A stretch of 64,000 nucleotides of DNA from Pandoraea pnomenusa. GTDB lineage: Bacteria > Pseudomonadota > Gammaproteobacteria > Burkholderiales > Burkholderiaceae. Shown here in pieces: positions 9,530 through 19,705 of this stretch. Location: assembly GCF_000767615.3 (NCBI RefSeq), contig NZ_CP009553.3, positions 3,410,001 to 3,474,000 on the forward strand, given 5' to 3'. A model generated the notes under the pieces. The model worked only from the letters and a program-made list of their open reading frames with translations. It searched no databases and had not been told where the DNA came from. The translations under genes and the position numbers were made by a program. How positions within the stretch are numbered: position 1 is the stretch's first letter; every line of letters begins with the position of its first letter.

Positions 9530-10672
9530 TTAACGGAGCTGGTTGCCGATCACACTGATGATCGTCTGCGCGATCTGCGAGTTGTCGACGTTACCCTTGT
9601 CGTCGAGCACCTGCACGCGGGTCTGGTTGTCGCCGCGCCCCTGCACGTTCACGCTGTACTTCTTCGCCTTCTTGCTGTCCTGCACTTCCTTCGCATGGAA
9701 CAGGCTGTAGAAGAAACCATTGTCCTTGGCGAGCGTGGCCGGATCGACGTAGCTCACGAAGTACAAGCCCTTGGCGCGATCACGATCGTCCACGGTGAAG
9801 TTGCCGCGATCGAGCGCCACGCCCACGCGGCGCCATGCACGGTCGAACGGCTCGTTGATGTCGAGGTAGGCCGAATCGGCCGTCTTCACGACCTGGGTCG
9901 CCGGCGCACCCGGCTTGGCACTTTCCACCTGCGCCTTGGCCTGATCGGCCTGGACACCGAAGCGCTGCATCAGCTTGGTCAGCATGATGGCCTCGAGACC
10001 CGGATCGTTCGGCGCCGGCTCCCACTTGGTCGTGTCCTTTTGCGAGTTCGTGAAGACTTCGACCATGCGACGATGCGTGATGTAGATGTCCGTGCCACCG
10101 TTCGGATCACGTTCGACACGGGTGCGGAAGCGGTCGCGCTCTCCGGTGGAATACAGACCGTCGAGGACCTTGCCGAGTAGATCGCGAATGATGTCCTGAT
10201 TGAGCTTGGCGCGGTTTTCCGCCCAATCGGTTTCCATCACGCCCGTGTCGGGCGAATCGATCGTCAGCACGAAGCCGTTTTCCTGCCAGAATTCACGCAA
10301 CGTCGGCCACAGGTCGCCGGCGGGCTTTTGAATCACGAGCCAACGCTCGTTGCCGTCGCGCACCACCTTCATGCCAGGCACATCCGGCAGCACGGTAGTC
10401 GAGGGGTTGGCTGCCACCACCTTCTGCTGATTCTCGTAATTCGACAGCGTGGCGGTGCCGCCGGGCGTCACGTACTTGCGATCGACGGCCTGAACGTTCG
10501 TCAGATCGGGCGGCACGTCGAGCGAAGGGCCGGTCTTCGAGCTCTTGTAATCGACCTTGTCCGACGACAAGGCGCTCGAGAGCGAGCTGCATCCGGCAAC
10601 GAGGGCCAACGAGGCAATAGCGGCCCATGCCAGCACGGGACGAGCTACGGAATTACTGACGATTCGTTTCAT
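9530..10672 (-). CDS. bamC: Outer membrane assembly lipoprotein BamC
   Basis: A 380-residue lipoprotein of the BAM complex that inserts beta-barrel proteins into the outer membrane. ATG 10672 gives a signal peptide ending LALVAGC, the lipobox. The unstructured N-terminal segment binding BamD (VPPDLTNVQ) is followed by two helix-grip domains. E. coli BamC is 344 residues. It lies 50 bases after dapA, the same neighbour as in E. coli (dapA-bamC), and eight bases before the MBL hydrolase. Confidence 0.93.
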   Translation of the reverse strand: MKRIVSNSVARPVLAWAAIASLALVAGCSSLSSALSSDKVDYKSSKTGPSLDVPPDLTNVQAVDRKYVTPGGTATLSNYENQQKVVAANPSTTVLPDVPGMKVVRDGNERWLVIQKPAGDLWPTLREFWQENGFVLTIDSPDTGVMETDWAENRAKLNQDIIRDLLGKVLDGLYSTGERDRFRTRVERDPNGGTDIYITHRRMVEVFTNSQKDTTKWEPAPNDPGLEAIMLTKLMQRFGVQADQAKAQVESAKPGAPATQVVKTADSAYLDINEPFDRAWRRVGVALDRGNFTVDDRDRAKGLYFVSYVDPATLAKDNGFFYSLFHAKEVQDSKKAKKYSVNVQGRGDNQTRVQVLDDKGNVDNSQIAQTIISVIGNQLR

Positions 10673-10722
10673 GAGTCGCAAAAAAAGGGATGGGCAACGA
10701 ACCCGGGTGCCTGAACGACAGC

Positions 10723-11640
<918 letters not shown>

Positions 11641-11682
11641 GGTTGATCGAACAATTCAGCGATAAGGGTGGATTGTAGCGGA

Positions 11683-12279
11683 TTACGAAGCCGCCTCGTA
11701 CAGCGCGGCGCTGGCGGGGTTTTCCCCGGGGACCGCGCGCGTGGCGCACAGACGCTGCACGCAGGCCGCGCGCGGCGCCGGCAGCGTGACATCCTCGAAG
11801 CCCGCCACTCGCAAGTTCGCCTCACCCGCGAGATCGAGCAATTCGCCCGGTGCCAGCAGAAACAGCGGGTTGGACGGCTTCCCGTACTTTTCGTTTCCCT
11901 GCGCGAAGGTCTCGTAAATCAGCACCCCGCCCGGCGCAACGCTGGCGCCAATGGTGCCGAACAGCGGCCGGTGCAGGTAGTTCGTGACGATCACCGCGTC
12001 GAACGTTTCCCCCGCGGCGAACGGCCACGGCGCGCCTTCGAGATCGGCCGCGAGCGTCGTGACGTTTGCGAGCGTTGACATGGTGGCAAGCGCCGCCGCG
12101 TCGCGATCGACGGCCGTCACACGAGCGCCGCGCGCGGCCAGCCATCGCGCGTGGCGCCCCTGGCCGCACGCCAGGTCGAGCACGCGGGCGCCGGACGCGA
12201 TCAGATGCGCCCAACGCACGACCCACGCTGACGGCGCACCCGTGCCATGCATCGTCCCCACCACGGCCGAATCCGTCAT
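11683..12279 (-). CDS. Class I SAM-dependent methyltransferase
   Basis: A 198-residue single-domain Rossmann methyltransferase. Motif I reads VLDLACGQGRHARWLA and is followed by the acidic ribose-binding VTAVDRD; motif IV is FDAVIVTNYLHRP. The substrate is unknown. Its ATG overlaps the stop of trpS in an ATGA, so translation is probably coupled. It resembles TehB-like and other small-molecule methyltransferases only in the common core. Confidence 0.85.
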   Translation of the reverse strand: MTDSAVVGTMHGTGAPSAWVVRWAHLIASGARVLDLACGQGRHARWLAARGARVTAVDRDAAALATMSTLANVTTLAADLEGAPWPFAAGETFDAVIVTNYLHRPLFGTIGASVAPGGVLIYETFAQGNEKYGKPSNPLFLLAPGELLDLAGEANLRVAGFEDVTLPAPRAACVQRLCATRAVPGENPASAALYEAAS

Positions 12280-13478
12280 GAATACTGAAGTCCCATGGCT
12301 TCGCGCACGTCGCGCATGATTTCCTGCGCCGACTTACGGGCTTTTTCACAGCCGTCTGCCACAATGGCGCGCAGCAGCGACGGATCGTCCATGTACTTCT
12401 GTGCACGCTCGAGCATGGGTTGCTGCTCACGCAAAATGCCTTCGATCACTGGCTGCTTGCACTCGATGCAACCGATTCCGGCGCTGCGACAGCCCTTTTG
12501 CACCCATTCGCGCGTGTCGTCGTCGCTGTAGACCTGATGCAACTGCCACACCGGGCACTTGTCCGGATCCCCCGGATCGGTGCGACGCACGCGCGCGGGG
12601 TCGGTGGGCATCGTGCGCACCTTCTTCGTGATCGATTCTGCGTCTTCGCGCAGGCCGATGGTGTTGTTGTAAGACTTCGACATTTTCTGGCCGTCGAGCC
12701 CCGGCATGCGGGATGCCGGCGTGAGCAGCGCCTGCGGCTCGACGAGAATCAGCTTGCGCGCGCCCTCGAGATAGCCGAACAGCCGCTCGCGGTCGCCCAT
12801 CGACAGCGACTGGGACTCGGAGAGCATCGCGCGTGCCTGCTCCAGCGCCTCCTCGTCGCCCTGCTCCTGGTACCCGGTACGCAGTTCCAGATACAGCTTC
12901 GCGCGCTTGCTGCCCAGCTTTTTCGCCGCTGCCAGCGCCTTCTCCTCGAATCCCGCCTCGCGGCCATAAAGGTAGTTGAAACGACGCGCGATTTCGCGTG
13001 TCATCTCGACGTGCGGCACCTGATCCTCGCCCACCGGCACATGCAGCGCGCGATAAAGCAGGATGTCGGCCGCCATCAGCACAGGGTAGCCAAGGAAGCC
13101 GTAGGTCGAGAGGTCCTTTTCCCTGAGCTTCTCGATCTGCTCCTTGTACGTCGGCACACGTTCGAGCCAACCCAGCGGCGTGCTCATGCCGATCAGCAGG
13201 GCCAGTTCGGCGTGCTCGGGCACCTTGCTCTGGATGAACAACGTCGCCTGATTCGGATCGATCCCCGCGGCAAGCCAGTCGATGAGTACGTCCCACACGT
13301 TCTGCTCGATGACTTCCGGCGTTTCGTAGTGCGTGGTGAGCGCGTGCCAGTCGACCACACAGAAGTAGCACGGATACTCCGACTGAAGCTGAATCCAGTT
13401 CTTGAGCACGCCGTGGTAGTGACCGAGGTGCAGACGACCGGTCGGTCGCATGCCGGAGAAAACGCGTTCGGGGTACAT
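12276..13478 (-). CDS. trpS: Tryptophan--tRNA ligase
   Basis: Charges tRNA-Trp. The class I signatures are present: HIGH as HLGHYHG (about residue 18) and KMSKS as GQKMSKSYNN. The 400-residue length exceeds the 334 of E. coli because of an inserted helical segment between the two halves (EEALEQARAMLSES) and a Cys-containing part (CIECKQPV), as I recall for the longer betaproteobacterial forms. It shares an ATGA overlap with the methyltransferase and starts 25 bases after the M50 protease gene. Confidence 0.96.
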   Translation of the reverse strand: MYPERVFSGMRPTGRLHLGHYHGVLKNWIQLQSEYPCYFCVVDWHALTTHYETPEVIEQNVWDVLIDWLAAGIDPNQATLFIQSKVPEHAELALLIGMSTPLGWLERVPTYKEQIEKLREKDLSTYGFLGYPVLMAADILLYRALHVPVGEDQVPHVEMTREIARRFNYLYGREAGFEEKALAAAKKLGSKRAKLYLELRTGYQEQGDEEALEQARAMLSESQSLSMGDRERLFGYLEGARKLILVEPQALLTPASRMPGLDGQKMSKSYNNTIGLREDAESITKKVRTMPTDPARVRRTDPGDPDKCPVWQLHQVYSDDDTREWVQKGCRSAGIGCIECKQPVIEGILREQQPMLERAQKYMDDPSLLRAIVADGCEKARKSAQEIMRDVREAMGLQYS

Positions 13479-13503
13479 GGTCTCGTTATCTTGTGCAAAT
13501 ACG

Positions 13504-14169
13504 TCAGGAAATCAGCGACATCAGCGGCGTGAGCATCCACACGATCAAGTCGCGGCCCCACTGGATGAGCGGCCACAACCACACGCGGCCGAGTACGCCA
13601 CTGACCACCAGCGCCATCACGATGAAAAAGCCGAAGGGCTCCACGCGCGAGAGCGTATAGGCCGCACGCGCGGGCAGCAGCGACACCAGCACGCGGCCGC
13701 CGTCGAGCGGCGGCACGGGAAACAGGTTGAACATGCACATCACGAGGTTCACCAGCAATCCCGCCTGCGCCATCATCATGAAGAACGGCTCGTGCACGCC
13801 GGCCGCCTGCAGGCCGAGGCCGAACACGGCCCAGAGAATCGCCTGAGCGAAGTTGCACAGCGGACCGGCGAGCGCCACCCAGATCGTATCGACGCGCGGA
13901 TTTCGCAGACTGCCGAACGCCACCGGCACCGGCTTTGCGTACCCGAAAAGGAATGCGCCGCTCGTCATGAAATAAAGTGCGAGCGGCACGAGCACCGTGC
14001 CGATCGGATCGATGTGCTTGAGCGGATTGAGCGTCACCCGCCCCATCAGGAAGGCCGTTGGATCGCCGAAATACTTCGCGACGTAGCCGTGGGCCGCCTC
14101 GTGCAAAGTGATTGCGAAGAGAACGGGGAGCGCGTAGACCGCAACGGTCTGGATCAGGTCTGCATTCAT
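13504..14169 (-). CDS. M50-family membrane zinc metalloprotease
   Basis: A 221-residue multi-helix membrane protein. The zinc site HExxH is seen in TLHEAAHGYVAKYFGD and the third ligand in NLFPVPPLDGGRVL, the pairing of the small site-2-protease-like group that lacks PDZ domains. By family it cleaves membrane proteins within the bilayer; the substrate is unknown. It sits 25 bases before trpS, and the same pairing recurs in related bacteria as I recall. Confidence 0.87.
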   Translation of the reverse strand: MNADLIQTVAVYALPVLFAITLHEAAHGYVAKYFGDPTAFLMGRVTLNPLKHIDPIGTVLVPLALYFMTSGAFLFGYAKPVPVAFGSLRNPRVDTIWVALAGPLCNFAQAILWAVFGLGLQAAGVHEPFFMMMAQAGLLVNLVMCMFNLFPVPPLDGGRVLVSLLPARAAYTLSRVEPFGFFIVMALVVSGVLGRVWLWPLIQWGRDLIVWMLTPLMSLIS

Positions 14170-14242
14170 AGCCGGCTATTGTAGCAAGCCGGCCTGCGCG
14201 CCAGTATTACCGCGTGTTGCAACGTGCGGCGGACCACGTCCG

Positions 14243-14869
14243 TCACGACAGGCCGAACGGCGCGAGCGAACCCCGTCCGCGACGCAGCACCTCCGGCGGC
14301 GTGACGGTCAGATCCACCACGGTCGACGGCTCCTTCGGGCAGGCGCCGCCATCGATGACCAGGTCAAGTTGCTTTTCTAGCCGCTCGCGGATCTCCTCGG
14401 GGTCATTCATCGGCTCGGTTTCACCCGGCAGAATCAGCGTGGTGGCCAGCAGCGGCTGGCCCAGCGCCTCGAGCAATGCCAGCGTGATCGCATGCTCCGG
14501 CACGCGCAGGCCGATGGTCTTTCGCGACGGATGCGAGAGGCGCCGCGGCACTTCCTTCGTTGCCTCGAGTATGAACACATACGGCCCCGGCGTGGTCGCC
14601 TTGATCAGGCGGTACTGCCGGTTGTCGACGAGGGCGAACTCGGCCAACTCCGACAGATCACGCACGAGCAGCGACAACATTTGCTTCTCGTCGAGTCCGC
14701 GAATGCGGCGCAGGCGATCCACGGCCTGCTTGTCGTCGATGTGACAGGCGAGCGCATAGCTCGAATCGGTCGGCATCGCCACGATGCCGCCCTTGTCGAT
14801 GATCTGGGCGGCTTGCTTGATGAGTCGTGACTGCGGATTTTCCGGATGGATCTGGAAGAATTGCGACAT
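14243..14869 (-). CDS. YciO-type member of the Sua5/YrdC family
   Basis: A 208-residue protein with the YrdC fold (GGIVAMPTDSSYALACHI). At the place where true threonylcarbamoyladenylate synthases carry Ser-x-Asn it reads ATTLILPG, and the early Lys-x-Arg is replaced by EKQMLSLLVRD. This is the YciO pattern, so it is probably a paralogue and not the essential tRNA-t6A enzyme. It follows the PHP phosphatase gene by 12 bases, the same neighbour as E. coli yciV-yciO. Confidence 0.88.
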   Translation of the reverse strand: MSQFFQIHPENPQSRLIKQAAQIIDKGGIVAMPTDSSYALACHIDDKQAVDRLRRIRGLDEKQMLSLLVRDLSELAEFALVDNRQYRLIKATTPGPYVFILEATKEVPRRLSHPSRKTIGLRVPEHAITLALLEALGQPLLATTLILPGETEPMNDPEEIRERLEKQLDLVIDGGACPKEPSTVVDLTVTPPEVLRRGRGSLAPFGLS

Positions 14870-14881
14870 GGCGTCGTGAAG

Positions 14882-15715
14882 TTACTGCCAACGGCTCCAG
14901 ATGGGCGTGAGGTCGTCGGGCAACGGCGGCAGCTTGCCGAGTAGCGCACGGCTCTCGGTCGGTCCATGAAAGTCCGAGCCGCGCGACGCCAGAAAACCGT
15001 ACTGACGCGCGACGTCGGCATACTCGCGGTATTGCTCCGGCGTATGACTGCCGGTGATCACTTCGATCGCCTCGCCGCCCAGCGCCTGGAAGCGGTCGAA
15101 CAGCGCCCCGAATTCGAGCGGCGAGAACTTGTAGCGCCCGGGGTGGGCCACGACGGCAATCCCACCCGCGCCGAGAATCCATTGCACGGACTCCTCCAGC
15201 GTCGCCCAACGATGCGGCACAAAGCCCGGGCGGCCCTCGGCGAGATATTTCGTGAACACGTCCGACACCGATGCGCATTTGCCGATTTCCACCAGATAGC
15301 GCGCGAAATGCGTGCGTGAAATCAGGTCCGGGTTGCCGACGTAACGCAAAGCGCCCTCATAGGCGTTCGGGATACCCGCCGCGGCCAGTTGATCGCTCAT
15401 CTGCTGGGCACGCGTGGCCCGTCCGCCGCGCGTGGCGGCCAGTCCGTCGATCAGCGTGGGATTGTCGGGGTCGATGTTCAGCCCGACGATATGCACCGTG
15501 CGATTTGCCCACGTGATCGAGATTTCCACGCCGCTCACGTAGCGCATGCCCAGTGCCTGAGCGGCCGCACGCGCCTCGCGCTGTCCGCCGACTTCGTCAT
15601 GGTCGGTCAGCGACCACAGGTCGACGCCGGCCTCGAACGCGATCTGCGCCACTTCCGACGGCGCGAGCGTGCCGTCCGACACCCTGGAATGACAATGAAG
15701 ATCCGCGTTGAGCAT
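14882..15715 (-). CDS. rnm: PHP-domain phosphoesterase, RNase AM-like (YciV)
   Basis: A 277-residue PHP phosphoesterase. The metal motifs are DLHCHS at the N-terminus, LTDHDEVGG, RTHFARYLV, VAHPGRYK and RGSDFHGPTE near the C-terminus. The E. coli relative removes nucleotides from 5' ends of RNA and hydrolyses 3',5'-nucleoside bisphosphates. It begins the yciV-yciO pair here. Function is assigned by family and context. Confidence 0.87.
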   Translation of the reverse strand: MLNADLHCHSRVSDGTLAPSEVAQIAFEAGVDLWSLTDHDEVGGQREARAAAQALGMRYVSGVEISITWANRTVHIVGLNIDPDNPTLIDGLAATRGGRATRAQQMSDQLAAAGIPNAYEGALRYVGNPDLISRTHFARYLVEIGKCASVSDVFTKYLAEGRPGFVPHRWATLEESVQWILGAGGIAVVAHPGRYKFSPLEFGALFDRFQALGGEAIEVITGSHTPEQYREYADVARQYGFLASRGSDFHGPTESRALLGKLPPLPDDLTPIWSRWQ

Positions 15716-15834
15716 GATGTGCCGCCGGGCAATGCGACGTCCGATCGACCAGACACCGGCGCGTGACGTAGTAATGACGGCTTCATTCTACCGCTCAAGT
15801 GCACTCGACGCGAGTGACCCGCCGACGCCCTTGC

Positions 15835-16734
15835 CTACGTTGCGCAGAAGTCGTCGATCAGCCGCGCGACTTCCTCGGGCTGATCGTGATGCAGCATGTG
15901 GCCGGCGTCGGCCACGAAGGCCTCCGTCAAATTCGGAAAGACCTCGAAACGCGCGCGAAAGACGTCCTTGCCCTGCGCTCCGGCGAAGTGCTGCAGCACG
16001 TCGGACTCCGTCGCCTCGACGTGCAACACCGGCGCGCTCACATTGCCCCATACGGCCTGGGCTTCCTCGAGTCGGTAAGGATACGGATTCGCCATCTTGT
16101 GCGCGGCATCGGCAAGCAGATGCCATTGACCGTCGGCAGCCCGTCGCGCCCAGCGTTGCGCGAGCCAGGCCGCGCGCTCCGGCGTGAGGCGCGGGTTGGT
16201 CCGGCGCAGTCGGGCGGCCACGTCGTCGAGCGACGCGTACGCCCGCAGCGTGGGCGGTGCCTGCAGGTCGTCGAGCCAGCGGCCCAACTGGCGGATGGCG
16301 GCGGTGGCCGGCGCAGGCGGCAAACCGAAGCCTTCGAGGTTCACGAGGCGGCGCACGCGCGCGGGGCGCACCCCCGCATACAGACAGGCGACATTGCCGC
16401 CCATGCTGTGTCCGATCAGATTGATGGCCTCGCCGGGCTCGGCGTACACGTCGAGCAGCGCCTCCAGGTCGGCCAGATAGTCCGGGAACCAGTAGCTCTC
16501 GCTGCGCCCCTCGGCCACGGGCCAGTCGGTGAGGCCGAAGCCGCGCCAGTCGGGTGCGAGCAAGTGCCAGCGCCGGGCCAGCGTCTGCGCGACAAACTGG
16601 AACGACGCCGAAACGTCCATCCAGCCATGCAGGAGAAACAGCTTGGGTGCACCGGGCGTGCCCCATTGCCGGACATGATGGCGCAGACCGCGCACGGTCA
16701 GGAACTCGGATCGCGAATCAAGCATGACGCTCAC
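15835..16734 (-). CDS. Alpha/beta hydrolase
   Basis: A 299-residue alpha/beta hydrolase. The oxyanion region is LFLLHGWMD and the nucleophile elbow is GHSMGGNVA near residue 110. The acid is probably within HVEATESDV and the histidine in VADAGHMLHHDQP. No lid or signal peptide is obvious, so it is probably cytoplasmic. The substrate is unknown. It lies between the DUF455 and RNase AM genes on the same strand. Confidence 0.83.
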   Translation of the reverse strand: MSVMLDSRSEFLTVRGLRHHVRQWGTPGAPKLFLLHGWMDVSASFQFVAQTLARRWHLLAPDWRGFGLTDWPVAEGRSESYWFPDYLADLEALLDVYAEPGEAINLIGHSMGGNVACLYAGVRPARVRRLVNLEGFGLPPAPATAAIRQLGRWLDDLQAPPTLRAYASLDDVAARLRRTNPRLTPERAAWLAQRWARRAADGQWHLLADAAHKMANPYPYRLEEAQAVWGNVSAPVLHVEATESDVLQHFAGAQGKDVFRARFEVFPNLTEAFVADAGHMLHHDQPEEVARLIDDFCAT

Positions 16735-16803
16735 GGATACTGAAGATCGAAACGATTGAGGAACGTCGAGTATATCGGCTGCACCGCGGCATCAAAAATG
16801 ACG

Positions 16804-17766
16804 CTACGCGCCCGCCTGGAGTGCGGCGAGTTCGGCGTCGTCGAATCCCGCGGCGCGGCGCGCTTCCAGGTTGAATGGCCCGCGCAGGCGCGGTGCGTTG
16901 TACTGGGCCGCCAACCGGGCATACGTCGCGATCGGCTCGCAACCCGCACGCTCGCAGCCCCAGCGATACCAGCGATTGCCGATGGCGACGTGGCCGATTT
17001 CGTCGCGCAGGATGATATCGAGGATCGCCGCACCGGCGCTGTCGCCCGCGCCGGCCAGCTTGGCCTTGATGGGCGGGCTGGCATCGAGGCCGCGCGCCTC
17101 GAGCGTGCGCGGCACCAGCGCCAGACGCGCCAGCCAGTCGCCCGAGGTGCGGCGCGCCATCTCCCACAGGCCGTCGTGGGCGGGAAAGCAGCCGTAGTAA
17201 TACGGCTCGCCCAACGTCGTCAGATGTTGGGCGAGCAACGAGAAGTGATAGGCCTCCTCGGCAGCGACCTTGAGCCAGTCGTCGTAATACGCCGGCGGCA
17301 GGCCGTCGAAACGCCAGAGGGCATCGAGGGCGAGGTTGATGGCGTTGAATTCGATGTGGGCGAGCGCATGCAGCAGCGCCGCGCGCCCGTCCACCGACGT
17401 GACCGCGCGGTGCTTGAGCTCACGGGGCGAGACCAGTGGCGGGGCGTCGGGACGCCCGGGGATGCCGGCTTCGCGCTCGCCATCGCCTGCGCCTTGGTCG
17501 TTCACCGCAACGCCGTCGATGCCGCCAGGCGGGCGCCACGGCGCGATCTGGCGCGACGGGTACCAACGCATGGCGCCCGTACGGACGGCGTCGCGCAGCG
17601 CGCTCACGCCGGCGGCTTTCTCGTACGGGTCTCGCTGGCGCAGCAAGGCCAGCGCGCGTTCGCGCGCGCAATCGGAATCACTGGAAGCTTTCGGAAGGGC
17701 TGGAATGCCGCCAGCAGCGGCGGTCCCCGGGGTGTCGCCGCCGGGCACGGGAGTGAAGTCGGCCAT
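16804..17766 (-). CDS. DUF455 ferritin-like protein
   Basis: A 320-residue protein of the DUF455 family with a ferritin-like helical bundle. Likely di-iron ligands lie in HIEFNAINLALDALWRF, KVAAEEAYHFSLL and RDEIGHVAIGNRWY, which together supply the paired Glu-x2-His pattern. The family is linked to MiaE-like tRNA hydroxylases by fold, but the reaction is not known to me. It is the first gene of the long minus-strand run and diverges from the carbonic anhydrase gene. Confidence 0.85.
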   Translation of the reverse strand: MADFTPVPGGDTPGTAAAGGIPALPKASSDSDCARERALALLRQRDPYEKAAGVSALRDAVRTGAMRWYPSRQIAPWRPPGGIDGVAVNDQGAGDGEREAGIPGRPDAPPLVSPRELKHRAVTSVDGRAALLHALAHIEFNAINLALDALWRFDGLPPAYYDDWLKVAAEEAYHFSLLAQHLTTLGEPYYYGCFPAHDGLWEMARRTSGDWLARLALVPRTLEARGLDASPPIKAKLAGAGDSAGAAILDIILRDEIGHVAIGNRWYRWGCERAGCEPIATYARLAAQYNAPRLRGPFNLEARRAAGFDDAELAALQAGA

Positions 17767-17815
17767 GACGTTACAATAGCAATTTCGTCGATTTTAACCG
17801 CGAAGCGAAGCTGCC

Positions 17816-18340
17816 ATGCCGATCTATAAACTTGGAGACAAGACCCCGCAGATCCACGAGAGTGCTTTCGTGGCCGACACCGCGACCATCATCGGCGAGG
17901 TGATTCTCGCGGAGAACAGCAGCGTGTGGCCGGGGGTCGCGATCCGCGGCGACAACGAACCGATCCGGGTCGGCGTGGGCACCAACGTTCAGGAAGGCGC
18001 CGTGCTGCATGCGGATCCGGGATACCCGCTTACGCTCGCCGAAGGGGTGAGCGTGGGCCATCAGGCCATGCTGCACGGTTGCACGGTGGGAGAGAACTCC
18101 CTCGTCGGCATTCAGGCGGTGCTGCTCAACGGTGCGGTCATCGGGCGCGACAGCCTCGTGGGCGCCGGCGCACTGGTCACCGAAGGCAAGACGTTCCCCG
18201 ACCGCTCCCTGATTCTGGGCGCGCCGGCCAAGGTGGTGCGAGAGCTGACCGACGAGGAAGTCGCCAACCTCAAACGCAACGCCGACGTGTACGCGGCGCG
18301 CCGTCAGGTCTTCAAGGAACAACTGGTGCGCATCGGCTGA
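17816..18340 (+). CDS. Gamma-class carbonic anhydrase family protein
   Basis: A 174-residue left-handed beta-helix protein built of hexapeptide repeats. The zinc histidines are visible in AVLHADPG and SVGHQAMLHGCTVGE, and RGDNEPIRVG carries the conserved Arg and Asp of the family. This is the YrdA/PaaY-like branch, in which many members show little measured carbonic anhydrase activity. It diverges from the DUF455 gene; a TACAAT at 17772-17777 could be its -10. Confidence 0.9.
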   Translation: MPIYKLGDKTPQIHESAFVADTATIIGEVILAENSSVWPGVAIRGDNEPIRVGVGTNVQEGAVLHADPGYPLTLAEGVSVGHQAMLHGCTVGENSLVGIQAVLLNGAVIGRDSLVGAGALVTEGKTFPDRSLILGAPAKVVRELTDEEVANLKRNADVYAARRQVFKEQLVRIG

Positions 18341-18401
18341 ACGCACCGTCGGCGAGCGGCGTGCGCTGGCCGTCCGGCGCATGACCTGCGGCGCCGGCGA
18401 G

Positions 18402-18429
18402 TTGAAAATGCGGCGCGCGCCCCCAGATA
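18402..18429 (+). promoter_or_regulatory. Heat-shock (sigma-32)-like promoter for hslO
   Basis: TTGAAA at 18402-18407, a 13-base spacer and CCCCAGATA at 18421-18429 fit the sigma-32 consensus (CTTGAAA / CCCCATNT) well. It lies about 150 bases before hslO, whose product is a known heat-shock protein, so position and gene agree. Confidence 0.55.
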
Positions 18430-18580
18430 ACGCAATATCGACGCGCCAATCTTCGGCTTTTGTGCCAATTCGGGACGATTTGCCCGGTGTCCCGGCGATT
18501 GCGGCAGCCCCAGTGCGCCTCGCCTTCGATCGCCGCCCGTCACACTGACCGCCGTTGCCGCATTTTTCAGGAATTCGACC

Positions 18581-19516
18581 GTGTCCGACCAACTTCAGAA
18601 ATTCATGTTCGACGCCGCCCCGGTACGCGGCGAGTACGTCAGCCTCGACGCCACCTGGCGTGCCGTGCTGGAGCGCCACGACTACCCGCCGGCGGTGCGT
18701 CATCTGCTGGGAGAGATGATGGCGGCGGCAGCGCTGCTCACCGCGAACGTCAAGTTCGACGGTGCCCTCATCCTGCAGTTGCACGGTGACGGTCCGGTGA
18801 GCATGGCCGTGGTCGAGTGCAACGCCGATCTGACGATGCGCGCCACCGCCAAGTACAGCGGCGACATTCCGGACGACGCCACGCTCGAGTCGCTCGTCAA
18901 TGTCCGCGGTCGCGCGCACTTCGCCATCACGCTCGACCCGCGTGAGAAGCAACCGGGCCAGCAACCGTATCAGGGCGTGGTGCCGCTGTCCGACGAGCAC
19001 GGTGCCCTGCCCGACATGGCCTCGGTCCTCGAACATTACATGCATCACTCGGAGCAGCTCGACACCCGTCTGTGGCTGGCTTGCGACGACAATCACGCCG
19101 TGGGCATGCTGCTGCAAAAGCTGCCGGGACATGGCGGTACCGCGGGCACCGGCGCCGAGCGCGCACCGGAACTCGACGAGGATACGTGGAACCGGGTCTG
19201 CCAGTTGGGCAACACGCTCCAGCGCGAGGAAATGCTGAGCACCGACCGGGAGACCATGCTCCATCGTCTGTTCTGGGAGGAGGCGGTACGCGTGTTCGAA
19301 CCACTGGTCACGTCGTTTCGCTGCACCTGTTCGCGCGAGCGCGTGGCCAACATGCTGCGCACGCTCGGGGAGGCCGAGGTCATGAGCGTGTTCGACGAGC
19401 GTCCGAACGTCGAAGTCGCTTGCGAGTTCTGCCGTCAGACGTACCATTTCGACAAGGTGGACGCCGCGCAACTGTTCACCGAGCAATCGCACGCCGCGCC
19501 GTCCGCGCAGCATTGA
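18581..19516 (+). CDS. hslO: Redox-switched chaperone Hsp33
   Basis: A 311-residue holdase activated by oxidation. The zinc-binding redox switch is complete: Cys248-x-Cys250 (RCTCSRER) and Cys281-x2-Cys284 (ACEFCRQ). The N-terminal substrate-binding domain (FDGALILQLHGDGPVSMAVVE) is intact. It stands alone and is preceded by a sigma-32-like promoter. E. coli Hsp33 is 292 residues. Confidence 0.95.
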   Translation: MSDQLQKFMFDAAPVRGEYVSLDATWRAVLERHDYPPAVRHLLGEMMAAAALLTANVKFDGALILQLHGDGPVSMAVVECNADLTMRATAKYSGDIPDDATLESLVNVRGRAHFAITLDPREKQPGQQPYQGVVPLSDEHGALPDMASVLEHYMHHSEQLDTRLWLACDDNHAVGMLLQKLPGHGGTAGTGAERAPELDEDTWNRVCQLGNTLQREEMLSTDRETMLHRLFWEEAVRVFEPLVTSFRCTCSRERVANMLRTLGEAEVMSVFDERPNVEVACEFCRQTYHFDKVDAAQLFTEQSHAAPSAQH

Positions 19517-19705
19517 TTCGCGCCCAAATCGCCGGCGCAACCGGAACAGCGAACGCAGTACCGCACGGAACCGTAAGCCAGGCCAGTGAATCTCAATGAC
19601 AACGGCGGTCTGCGACGTCGGACGGTGCCATCGCGCCGCGACGCCGCGGGTCAATCCGACACGCCTTCCGACACTCGATCAGGCACTCGCCCGGGGAATT
19701 GACGC

